From JAJXWB01 sp964634325 (GTDB lineage: Bacteria; Pseudomonadota; Alphaproteobacteria; Rhizobiales; Beijerinckiaceae), in NCBI GenBank assembly GCA_964634325.1, contig CAZWJF010000005.1:62001-126000 (forward strand): DNA of 64,000 nucleotides, in the 5' to 3' direction. Below, one piece after another: positions 8,203 through 16,300 of the stretch. A program made the position numbers and the translations under genes. Below the pieces are notes generated by a model, which was given only the letters and a program-made list of their open reading frames with translations, was not told the origin of the DNA and did no database searches. Position 1 is the first letter of the stretch. Each line of letters opens with the position of its first letter.

Positions 8203-8227
8203 GGGCGATGCCGGCGCGGCATCGCCC
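8203..8227 (-). terminator. Hairpin terminator downstream of the 88-residue ICE gene
   Basis: A perfect 10-bp stem (GGGCGATGCC / GGCATCGCCC) with a 5-base loop starts 6 bases after the stop of the minus-strand gene ending at 8234. There is no clear T-run, so efficiency is uncertain. Confidence 0.5.
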
Positions 8228-8233
8228 TCGCCA

Positions 8234-8500
8234 TCACGATTTTGGTCGCTCGTGCGCGAGCAGGCGATAGCCGTGCTCGGTCATCCAGCGCGCCCTGGCC
8301 AGATGGCTATCGTGGACGCGGCGGGCGCGCTCGGGATTCTGATCGGGATCGATGCCGAACAGGATGGACACCGCTTCCTGCCAGGCAGCGCCGTCGGTGG
8401 CGGCGTCGAGCAGCCGCAAGTAGAGTTTCATGTGGGTGCGGTCATAGTCGGTGAGCGTGGCGCTCTCGGGCGGCTGATCAAGGAAAGCGGCCTGAGTCAC
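8234..8500 (-). CDS. Conserved small ICE protein (DUF2285-associated)
   Basis: Read from GTG at 8500 (VTQAAFLDQPPESATLTDYDRTHMKLYLRLLD) it is 88 residues. The string 'HMKLYLRLLDAATDGAAWQEAVSILFGIDP' and 'RVHDSHLARARWMTEHGYR' recurs in small proteins next to DUF2285 regulators in Rhizobiales ICEs. No catalytic motif is seen; it looks all-helical and may be an accessory of the regulator. An ATG at 8593 is also in frame but adds residues that look non-conserved. Confidence 0.7.
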   Translation of the reverse strand: MTQAAFLDQPPESATLTDYDRTHMKLYLRLLDAATDGAAWQEAVSILFGIDPDQNPERARRVHDSHLARARWMTEHGYRLLAHERPKS

Positions 8501-8599
8501 GATGCCCCACCTGGATTGGAAGGGTCCCCACCGATCCGCGGATGGCTCACCATAGACCGCTCGCCCTGCAACGGAAGCGCCGTCTCGCGCCAAACGCCA

Positions 8600-8890
8600 T
8601 CAAGCCGTGGCTCGCCCCTTGTTGCGAGTTCGCGGATGGCGGTTGCCGCTATCGGTCTTGCGCGCATGGACCAGCATCACCCCTTCACCCTGGTCGGACA
8701 GCAGCAGGACGATCCCGTTTCCCTCGAGTGCCCGTCGCACCTGATCGCGCGTGCTCTCGTACACCTTCAGGTCACTCTCGGACTCGAGGCGTTTGAGAGC
8801 AGTCAGCGATATTCGGGCCTCGTCAGCGAGCGTCTCTTGTGTCCATCCCAGCAACGCGCGTGCGGCCCGCGATTGTCGGGCGGTGATCAT
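8600..8890 (-). CDS. XRE-family transcriptional regulator
   Basis: A 96-residue protein with an N-terminal Cro/C1-type HTH (ITARQSRAARALLGWTQETLADEARISLTALKRLE) and a short C-terminal extension 'GIVLLLSDQGEGVMLV'. It lies at the head of the regulatory cluster of the ICE and probably controls the neighbouring regulators. The target is unknown. Confidence 0.85.
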   Translation of the reverse strand: MITARQSRAARALLGWTQETLADEARISLTALKRLESESDLKVYESTRDQVRRALEGNGIVLLLSDQGEGVMLVHARKTDSGNRHPRTRNKGRATA

Positions 8891-9040
8891 GCATGATCAC
8901 CTCCCACCCGGGACTCAACGCACGCCAGAACTACGGCTATTTTAGTCGTTCTTGGGCCTTCAGGCCACCCGCAAGAACGGCTTTTTCGGTCGCCGAAGCG
9001 ATCCGCGCCGCCAAATGATTCGGCCGGCTGCAACATGCGA

Positions 9041-9071
9041 ATGCCCCGCCCGGTTCGTCCGGACGGGGCAT
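9041..9071 (-). terminator. Palindromic hairpin after the second DUF736 gene
   Basis: ATGCCCCG pairs with CGGGGCAT, and an inner CCGG/CCGG pair extends the stem, with a 5-base loop. It begins 11 bases past the DUF736 stop at 9082 on the minus strand. It is a likely intrinsic terminator or RNA-stabilising hairpin; no T-tract is present. Confidence 0.5.
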
Positions 9072-9081
9072 CGCCTGGGCC

Positions 9082-9408
9082 TCAGTCGGCGTTGCGGCGG
9101 CTGGGGCGGGACCAGATCAGGCTGTAGCCTTCGCCGTCCTCGTCGTCGAAGAGGTTGGCGAAGATCGGAGCGGTGAAGCTCGGATCGTCGAGCTTGAGGC
9201 CCAGATAGTCGCGGCCCTCGTTGGAGCGCTTGGACCAGGCGGCGCCGATCTCGGCGCGGCCGACGAAGACGCGATGGCTGGGAGCGTTCTCGCCGGTGGC
9301 GCGGGTCTCGGGGACGATGCGGACGCCCTTGGCCTGGACGCTGAGGGTGACGATCTCGCCGGTGAACTCGTTCGAGCCGGACTTCTTGAAGGTGCCGATG
9401 GTCGCCAT
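9082..9408 (-). CDS. DUF736 family protein (copy 2)
   Basis: A 108-residue protein (MATIGTFKKSGSNEFTGEIVTL) with the DUF736 signature 'SHRVFVGRAEIGAAWSKRSNEGRDYLGLKLDDPSFTAPIFANLF'. It is clearly diverged from the first copy at 3569-3910, so this is not a recent duplication. A strong Shine-Dalgarno (AAGGAGA) precedes the ATG. A structured element lies about 110 bp upstream. The function of the family is unknown. Confidence 0.9.
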   Translation of the reverse strand: MATIGTFKKSGSNEFTGEIVTLSVQAKGVRIVPETRATGENAPSHRVFVGRAEIGAAWSKRSNEGRDYLGLKLDDPSFTAPIFANLFDDEDGEGYSLIWSRPSRRNAD

Positions 9409-9978
9409 GTCAGTTCTCCTTGATCTCTGCCTCGAGCCCGCACCATTGCGGCCTCGATGGCGATCGACAGGCCGGAGGCGATCGACGGCGCACCCCGGAG
9501 GGGCCTGACAGCAAAGGAGGAACTTTCTTGTCTCGCGAGGAATGACGGCGAAGCCGTCAGGGGAAGAAAGTTTTGACGGCGCTGTTGCGCCTTAGGCGAT
9601 CGAGGCTTCAGCCGGTCTTCGGCCAGATCAGGCCATTGAAGAGGCCGCCCCGGTGCGCTCGAACCGGCAGGGATCTCGCGTGGAGAACGTGGCGATCACC
9701 GGCGACCGTCAGGATACCGGCCGGGCCGTTCGGCCCATTGGCCGCCTTCGTGGACAGACCGGCGTGCCGTGTCCCCATAACCGAGTCATCGAGGGACAGC
9801 ATCCCCGTCGCGTGCATTCGTCCGCCCACCGAGTTGTCCGACGGTCGGAGCGCCTGCGGGGTAGAACAGTCCGGTCTGCTCGGCGCCCCGGATTTCATCG
9901 CCCCGTCCGCTCACCGCATCGTTCGCGGAAACGGAGAGCGGTGCCGTTGGTCTGGTCGACCTCGACCGGCGGCGGCGG
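9409..9978. other. 570-bp region without a confident gene
   Basis: It holds the leader of the second DUF736 gene and the class B structured element. A 96-codon minus-strand frame at 9608-9898 has no recognisable family, a composition like a GC-rich shadow frame and no good ribosome site, so I do not call it a gene. Confidence 0.4.
9521..9591 (-). repeat. Structured leader element, class B copy 1
   Basis: An outer 9-bp stem (AACTTTCTT 9521-9529 / AAGAAAGTT 9564-9572) encloses an inner 7-bp hairpin (TGACGGC/GCCGTCA, 9543-9559). The unpaired strand contains TGTCTCGCGA (minus: TCGCGAGACA). A further GGCGC/GCGCC hairpin follows at 9578-9591. A second element with the same layout and the same unpaired motif, but unrelated stem sequences, is at 12062-12124. 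Both lie 110-120 bp upstream of a minus-strand gene. Confidence 0.55.
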
Positions 9979-10419
9979 TCAGATCGTGGCGACACCTTGT
10001 CCGGACGGTCCGGGCCCGGCCATCGACGTGACCCGCACAAAGGCCGTGATGCCGATGGCGATCGCGCCGATGATGGAGAAGACGAGCTGCCAGGTCTCCG
10101 ACGGCATCATGTGCTTCACGATGCCATGCGTTGCGTGGAAGCCAGCGACTACGGCCGGAGCGACGAAGGCGAGCGCGACGAGGAGCTTCAGCCACATCGG
10201 GCGGAGCACCGCGAGCAGAAGCTGACCGACGCCGAAGGTCGCGCCGGCGGCGACGGCGCCGATGACGATGGCCCCGAGGAGGCCGGCGCCCGTCTGATGC
10301 GCCCAGATACCTGCGCTGACGCCCACGAAGGCGGGCAGCGCGAATACGGCGAGCGCGAACAGCAGCCAGCAGAGCATGCCGATGGCGGCGAGCGATCCGA
10401 GAATGGAGAAGACGGTCAT
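9979..10419 (-). CDS. Conserved ICE membrane protein, four predicted TM segments
   Basis: From the ATG at 10419 (MTVFSILGSLAAIGMLCWLLF) the product is 146 residues with hydrophobic stretches at about 5-40, 47-70, 75-100 and 112-132. A GGAGG (10427-10431 on the minus strand) precedes the start. No enzymatic motif is present. Similar small membrane proteins occur at this position in related ICEs; a role at the mating channel or in surface exclusion is only speculation. The upstream in-frame extension to 10527 is probably not translated. Confidence 0.7.
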   Translation of the reverse strand: MTVFSILGSLAAIGMLCWLLFALAVFALPAFVGVSAGIWAHQTGAGLLGAIVIGAVAAGATFGVGQLLLAVLRPMWLKLLVALAFVAPAVVAGFHATHGIVKHMMPSETWQLVFSIIGAIAIGITAFVRVTSMAGPGPSGQGVATI

Positions 10420-10560
10420 GGTGGTGGCCTCCGTGAGAGCAGGTCCGACGGGCGCGCCTTCCACCACCACCGCGGCGCGAGACAAAACATAGCCGAAACC
10501 GGCCCGCATCGGGAGCGGAAATCGCACTGATCTGCGTCCCCGACGGGGCGTCGCTCGGGC

Positions 10561-10725
10561 TCAGGGGGCGAACGGATCGATCTCGGCCACGATTTCGGCA
10601 TCGCCGTCGAATTCGTTGTAGGGGATGACGGACAGGGTGCCGTCTCCGGCCCTGAAGATGACGATCGCGATCATCAGCGTGGTCGCGAGGCTGTAGGCGA
10701 AGGCGTGAGCGTCGTTGAGGGACAT
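10561..10725 (-). CDS. Small hypothetical protein, one TM segment
   Basis: A 54-residue reading from ATG 10725 (MSLNDAHAFAYSLATTLMIAIVIFR), with a single hydrophobic helix followed by an acidic tail (EFDGDAEIVAEIDPFAP). GGAG precedes the start. It is 141 bases upstream of the membrane protein gene and in the same orientation, suggesting a shared unit. No family recognised. Confidence 0.55.
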   Translation of the reverse strand: MSLNDAHAFAYSLATTLMIAIVIFRAGDGTLSVIPYNEFDGDAEIVAEIDPFAP

Positions 10726-11019
10726 CGGTCCGGCTCCTGTTTCGAGCGGAGGACCACCCCCCCGCTGACAGGCGCCCGACGTGTCGGACTGGGAGCTGCA
10801 ATCACCGCGCAGGCACAGCCGGAGCGGCGGCACGCACGGCGTAGCCGACCCTTCACGGGTTGATGGCGTCAGGCGATCAGTCTGACCGAGGATCAGCGCG
10901 GAGAAGCGGGGGTGGTGCTCTGCGGCAGGAGACGGCGTCTCCCGTCGCTTGCGCCGATGGCCTCGTCGCGATGTCGATGGTTCGGCTGTCGTCAGGGCCT
11001 CTCGTGGAGACGGCGGCGC

Positions 11020-11943
11020 TTACGCGCCGCCGAACTTCCAGACCGGGATGCCGAGCTTGCGTGCTTTGTCGGCCAGGTTCTCCTGGATGCCCGTGCCGGG
11101 GAAGACCAGCACCCCGATCGGCAGCACTTCCAGCATCTGGTCGTTGCGCTTGAAGGGTGCGGCGCGGCCGTGTTTCGCCCAGTCGGGCGCGAAGCCGATC
11201 TGTGGGACGCCCCGGTGATCGGCCCAGCGGGCGGCGATCTTCTCGGCGCCCTTCGGCGATTTGCCGTGCATCAGCACCATGTCCGAATGCTTGGCGTGAA
11301 CCTGGTCGAGCTTGGACCAGATCAACCGATGGTCGTTAAAGTCGAGCCCGCCGGTGACGGCGACCTTCGGCCCCGGCGGCAGGAGCACTTCACGGTCGGC
11401 GCGCTTCCTGGCGGCGAGGAAGTCGCGGCTGTCGATCATCGCCGCAGTGAGCTTGCGATGGTTGACGCGCGAGCCGGTCCGGGGAGACCAGGGCGATCCG
11501 GTCGAGCGCAGGTACAAGCCGGCGGCGCTGTCGCGGAAGACTTCGAGGCTGTCGCGGCGTTCGATCAGTGACCGGCCCGCTTCGATGAGGCATTCGAGCT
11601 GCACGGCCTTGACTTCGGAGCCGTCCTGCTCGCGCTGCCCGCGCTTCTGCGCCTGCTCGTTGTCGTCGAGCTTATGTTCGATCCGTTCGACGGCGCGGTG
11701 GAACATGTTGACCGCGGACCAGAGCAGGTCGTCGAGGTCGGCATCGAGGCCGGTATCGGCCATGGTGGCGATGAGGGCATCGAAGATGTCTGCGGCGGCG
11801 CCTTCGATGACGCGATCCTCGGGACAGGGCCTTGGATCGGGATCGCCCTCACGGGGCGTGTAGCCGAAAAGCTGGAGCTCGGTCAGGACTTCGTCGGTCG
11901 GGGAAGAGGCGTGGTCGGGTTCGTAGTCGTCATGCTCGCTCAT
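11020..11943 (-). CDS. DUF2493 (SLOG/YspA-like) domain protein
   Basis: A 307-residue protein from ATG 11943 (MSEHDDYEPDHASSP). The N-terminal 170 residues are helical and charged; the C-terminal 120 carry the DUF2493 Rossmann-like domain: 'KVAVTGGLDFNDHRLIWSKLD', 'DMVLMHGKSPKGAEKIAARWADHRGVPQIGFAPDW', 'RNDQMLEVLPIGVLVFPGTGIQENL'. SLOG-fold proteins bind nucleotides or nucleotide-derived ligands; the ICE member's function is not established. Element class B copy 2 lies about 120 bp upstream. Confidence 0.85.
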   Translation of the reverse strand: MSEHDDYEPDHASSPTDEVLTELQLFGYTPREGDPDPRPCPEDRVIEGAAADIFDALIATMADTGLDADLDDLLWSAVNMFHRAVERIEHKLDDNEQAQKRGQREQDGSEVKAVQLECLIEAGRSLIERRDSLEVFRDSAAGLYLRSTGSPWSPRTGSRVNHRKLTAAMIDSRDFLAARKRADREVLLPPGPKVAVTGGLDFNDHRLIWSKLDQVHAKHSDMVLMHGKSPKGAEKIAARWADHRGVPQIGFAPDWAKHGRAAPFKRNDQMLEVLPIGVLVFPGTGIQENLADKARKLGIPVWKFGGA

Positions 11944-12061
11944 GGGATGCTCCGTTCGCTGGACCGCGACCGTCGCGGCCTTCATGGCGACGAAGCCGTC
12001 GGGCGGGCGGGACTGGCACCCGGAGCGCAAGCGAAGGGCCGCAGCGAAGCGGAGGGCTGCG

Positions 12062-12124
12062 GGGGCCGACTATTTTGTCTCGCGATGGAAAGGCCCGAAG
12101 GGCCGCCGGAAAATAGTCGGCCCC
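12062..12124 (-). repeat. Structured leader element, class B copy 2
   Basis: A perfect 15-bp outer stem (arms at 12062-12076 and 12110-12124) encloses an inner hairpin GGCCC/GGGCC at 12092-12104. The unpaired motif TGTCTCGCGA follows the first arm, as in the copy at 9521-9591. Stem sequences differ completely between copies while the layout is kept, which suggests conservation of structure. It sits in the 307-bp gap between the toprim gene and the DUF2493 gene, in which I see no open frame worth calling. Confidence 0.6.
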
Positions 12125-12250
12125 AAGGTTGCCCGGCCGGACCGTTTGACGGCCGATCGCCCTCTCGAAGGCCGAGGCGCGGTCCTCTGGCGCAACGCGT
12201 GCGTCCAAGCGATGCGGCTGGCGCGAACCCGACTACGCGTTCCCTTCCGG

Positions 12251-13312
12251 CTATGCTGCCAGCTCCATGAAACGGGCGACGTCCTGCGGCGCGATCTGCG
12301 CGCGAATGGCCGCCCGGAGCGCATCGATGCCCAGCATCCGCAAATCCTCGTTGAAATCGCCGAGTGCCGGCGACAGCATGATCGCCTCGATGCCGGTCTG
12401 TTCGGCCCGCGCGATCAGCGTTGCCATGGCGGCGTCGCCGGCCGGATCGTCGTCCCGCGCGATGTAGAGGCGGCGCAGCGTGTCTGGAAACAGGATGGCG
12501 GCGAGATGAGCCGCCGAGAGCGCCGCCGCCATCGGCATGGTGGGCAGGACGGATCGGAGCGACAGCATGGTCTCGACGCCTTCGCCGGCGGCCATCACCG
12601 AGCCCGCGATGCCGAAACGCACTGCATGGCCGAGCAGGTCGCCCATCGCACGCCTCGGGGTGTCGATCGACGCCTTGCCGAGCGTCGCCTCGCTGAAGCC
12701 GTCGGGGTCCAGCCAGGTGCGGTGAGCGCCAGTGAGCCTGCCGCCAAGATCGGTGACGGCAGCGATCATCGCGGGCCACGTCTCGGTCGGCTCATGCTGA
12801 TCGGGCCGATAGTAGCAGCGCGGATGGAAGCGCAGGGCGCCGGTTTCGTGCAAAGCCGTAATGCCGCGTTTCCGTAAATACGTCTCCGCGGGCGTGCGCG
12901 TGATCGGTTGCGCCATCGCGAAGAGCCGCCGCGCGGCCTCAGGCGATCCGGTCGGTGACGCCGGCGTGCGGAGCCGTCGCGCCTCTGACTCGGGTTCGGG
13001 GTGCGGCAGGCTCAGGAAGCGTCGCGCCTCGTCGGCGACATCCTTGAAGTCGACGAGGCCACAGCTTTCGCGGATGACGTCGAGCAGGTCGCCATGTTCG
13101 GCCGTGGCTGCGTCGGTCCATTTGCCCGCCGCGCCCCTGCCGGACTCCGGTCCCTTGAGCCGCACGAACATCGAGCGGCCCGGCGTGTTGCGCACATCGC
13201 CGACCAGCCAGTAGCGGCCCTGCCGGACGCCGGATGACAGATAGTGCCGGCACACCGCCTCGGCCTGCCGGCCGAGACGGGCTGCCAGATCGGAAGCGTC
13301 GTGACGGGTCAT
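12251..13312 (-). CDS. Toprim-domain DNA primase-like protein
   Basis: A 353-residue protein from ATG 13312. The N-terminal part (LGRQAEAVCRHYLSSGVRQGRYWLVGDV) is the DUF7146/CHC2-like region, followed by 'TPAETYLRKRGI'. The C-terminal Toprim domain has the catalytic Glu in AAGEGVETMLSL and the Asp pair in YIARDDDPAGDAAM. It is predicted to prime or process transferred single strands. Its ATG overlaps the strawberry-notch stop codon (TGATG), so the two are translationally coupled. Confidence 0.88.
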   Translation of the reverse strand: MTRHDASDLAARLGRQAEAVCRHYLSSGVRQGRYWLVGDVRNTPGRSMFVRLKGPESGRGAAGKWTDAATAEHGDLLDVIRESCGLVDFKDVADEARRFLSLPHPEPESEARRLRTPASPTGSPEAARRLFAMAQPITRTPAETYLRKRGITALHETGALRFHPRCYYRPDQHEPTETWPAMIAAVTDLGGRLTGAHRTWLDPDGFSEATLGKASIDTPRRAMGDLLGHAVRFGIAGSVMAAGEGVETMLSLRSVLPTMPMAAALSAAHLAAILFPDTLRRLYIARDDDPAGDAAMATLIARAEQTGIEAIMLSPALGDFNEDLRMLGIDALRAAIRAQIAPQDVARFMELAA

Positions 13313-16300
13313 CACGCGACCTCCCGTTCGCTGACGCGCTCGATGGGATAGCGCTCCAGCACCTTGGCGAGGACGGCCGCGCCCTGTGCATCGGTCGGCA
13401 CGAACATGCGCAGCTTCCACGAGATGATCTCGTGGAACAGGCCGTAGGCGCGGAGCCTGTCGCGCATGGTGTCGGTGAAACCCGACAGCTCGATACGATG
13501 GGCTCCCATCACGCGTGCGCGGCGAAGCTGGAGGCCTTCGGCGAGGTCGAGCACGACGCCGCCGTCGAGCAGAGCCGCGAAAGCATCGGCGGTGGCGAGC
13601 GTGGCGCCGCCGGTCGCGAGCGCGCCCGCGGCCCAGGCCGGCGAGACCCGGCGACCGATGATGCGTTCGCCCTCATCGGTCTGAAGCCGGTAGACCCGCG
13701 TCGACTCGTTCGGCAGGCGTTTCCAGATCGTCAGTAACAGACCGGCGACGATATGGATCGTCGAGTCAGAGAACTCCGGAACCTGCGCGACCTCCCGAGT
13801 CCAGGCGTCGGCGAAGGCGTTGCGATCGACCTCCTGCCAGTGACTCTCCGCCATCATCTTGAGCGAGGCGTGATGGTGCTCCATCGGACGGATGAGCCGC
13901 ACGCGGCGCTCGATCTCGCCATCATCGAGCATGATGCTCGGCGCGGGCACGCGCAGCGCCGCGCGGCCGGAGCGCTCGTTGACCAGCAGCGCGGTACGTG
14001 GATCGGAGAGGTGATCGAACGCCTGGTCGACCGTCAGCGGCCGGTTGCGCTCGCGCTGCGCTATGGTGAGCAGCCGCGTTTCCGCCCCCGTGGCGGGATG
14101 GGTGTAGATCGCGCGCCGGTTGCTGACGACGAAACTCTCGGCCTTCAGCGTCTCCAGTCCGACGTCATAGGTCCCGCTGGCGATCGCGCCCTCGATCCTG
14201 GCATTGAGGAGCTGCTCGAACGCAGTGAACAGAACTCCTTGCAGGTCGATCGTGAGCGCCAGCAGGCGATTAAGGAAGGTCGTGATCGGCGGCAACTCGT
14301 CCCGGATGTCGCCCTCATCCATCAGGCTGAGGCCGGTCGCGCTTTCGAAGGTCTGGAGCGGGCAGCCTTCGACCTTTCCCCGGACGATGAGCATGTAGAG
14401 CTGCCGCAGCGCGTCCCGCGCATAGTGCGATTCCAGATTGTCCTCGGGCCGGAACAGGCCCTGGCCGCCGGTCTGTCGTTGGCCGCGTGTGATCGCGCCG
14501 AGCGTGTCGAGCCGGCGCGCGATCGTGCTCAGGAAGCGCTTCTCGGCCTTCACGTCAGTGGCGATCGGCCGGAACAGAGGCGGCTGCGCCTGGTTGGTCC
14601 GGTTGGTGCGGCCGAGTCCCTGGATGGCGGCGTCGGCCTTCCAGCCCGGCTCGAGCAGATAGTGGACGCGCAGGCGCTGGTTTTTCGCCGTCAGCTCGGC
14701 GTGGTAGCTGCGCCCGGTTCCACCTGCATCGCTGAACACGAGGATACGCTTGACGTCATCCATGAAGGCGGCGGCCTCGGCGAGGTTGGCGGAGCCGGCG
14801 CGGTTCTCGACCATGAGCCGGTCGCCCGTGCGGATGACGCGGCGCGAGCGCCCGGTCACCTCCGCTACCGTGTCCGTGCCGAAGCACTGGACGATCTGAT
14901 CGAGCGCGCCCGGCACGGGCGGCAGGCTTGCCAGCTTCTCGATCAGCCTGTCGCGCCGGGCGACGGCTTCGCGGCTCTCGACCGGCTGACCGTCGCGATA
15001 GACGGGCCGCGAGGAGAGATTGCCCTCGGAATCGGTGAAAGGCTCATAGAGCTGCACCGGGAAGGAGTTCTGGAGGTAGGACAGCACATATTCGCGCGGC
15101 GTGATGTCGACTCGCACGTCGCTCCATTCCTCTGTCGGTATTTCCGCGAGGCGCCGTTCCATCAGCGCCTCTCCCGTCGACACGATCTGCACGACGGCCG
15201 CATGCCCTTCATCGAGATCGCGCTCGATCGAGCGAACGAGGGTCGGCGTCTTCATCGAGGTGAGCAGGTGTCCGAAGAAGCGCTGCTTGGTGCTCTCGAA
15301 GGCCGAACGCGCCGCCGACTTTGCCTGCCGGTTCAGCGTGCCGGTCTCGCCGGTGATGTTCGCCGCCTGCATGGCGGCGTCGAGATTGTTGTGAATGATC
15401 GCGAAGGCGCCGGCATAGGCGTCATAGATGCGCCTCTGCTCGTCGGTGAGCCGATGCTCGACCAACTCGTACTCCACGCCGTCATAGGAGAGCGAGCGCG
15501 CGGTGTAGAGGCCGAGCGCGCGGAGATCGCGGGCGAGCACCTCCATTGCCGCCACGCCGCCGGCCTCGATGGCCTCGATGAACTCGGCCCTGGTCGCGAA
15601 CGGGAAATCCTCGCCGCCCCACAGGCCGAGCCGCTGCGCATAGGCGAGATTGTGGACGGTGGTGGCGCCGGTCGCCGAGACGTAGAGGACGCGGGCATTC
15701 GGCAGCGCATGCTGGAGCCGCAGTCCCGCGCGCCCCTGTTGCGACGGAGCGACATCGCCGCGTTCTCCCTTGCCGCCGGCGGCGTTCTGCATGGCGTGGC
15801 TCTCGTCGAAAATGATCACTCCGTCGAAGTCGGAGCCCAACCAATCGACGATCTGCCGGACGCGCGAAACCTTCTCGCCGCGCTCGTCGGACCGTAGCGT
15901 GGCGTAGGTGGTGAATAGGACGCCTTCCCGAAGCGTGATCGGGCGCCCTTGCGAGAAGCGCGAAAGGGGCGTCACGAGCAGGCGTTCCATGCCGAGCGCC
16001 GACCAGTCGCGCTGCGCGTCCTCGATCAGCTTGTCGGACTTGGAGATCCAGACCGCCTTGCGGCGTCCGCGCAGCCAGTTGTCGAGGATGATGGCGGCGG
16101 ACTGGCGGCCCTTGCCGGCGCCGGTGCCGTCGCCCAGCATGAAGCCGCGGCGGAAACGGATGGCCGCCTCCGCATCGTCAGGCGCCGCCGTGACGAGATC
16201 GAAGGTCGCATCGACCGTCCACGCGCCGGCGAGATAGTCGGAATGCGCTTCGCCCGCATAGATGACGGTTTCGAGCTGAGCGTCGGACAATACGCCCTCG

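Noticed and set aside
9608..9898. 96-codon minus-strand frame between DUF736 and the membrane protein
   Set aside because: No ribosome site, no family and a composition like random GC-rich DNA.
10480..10495. Third occurrence of TTTTGTCTCGCG on the minus strand
   Set aside because: It has no surrounding stem structure, so I do not count it as a class B element.
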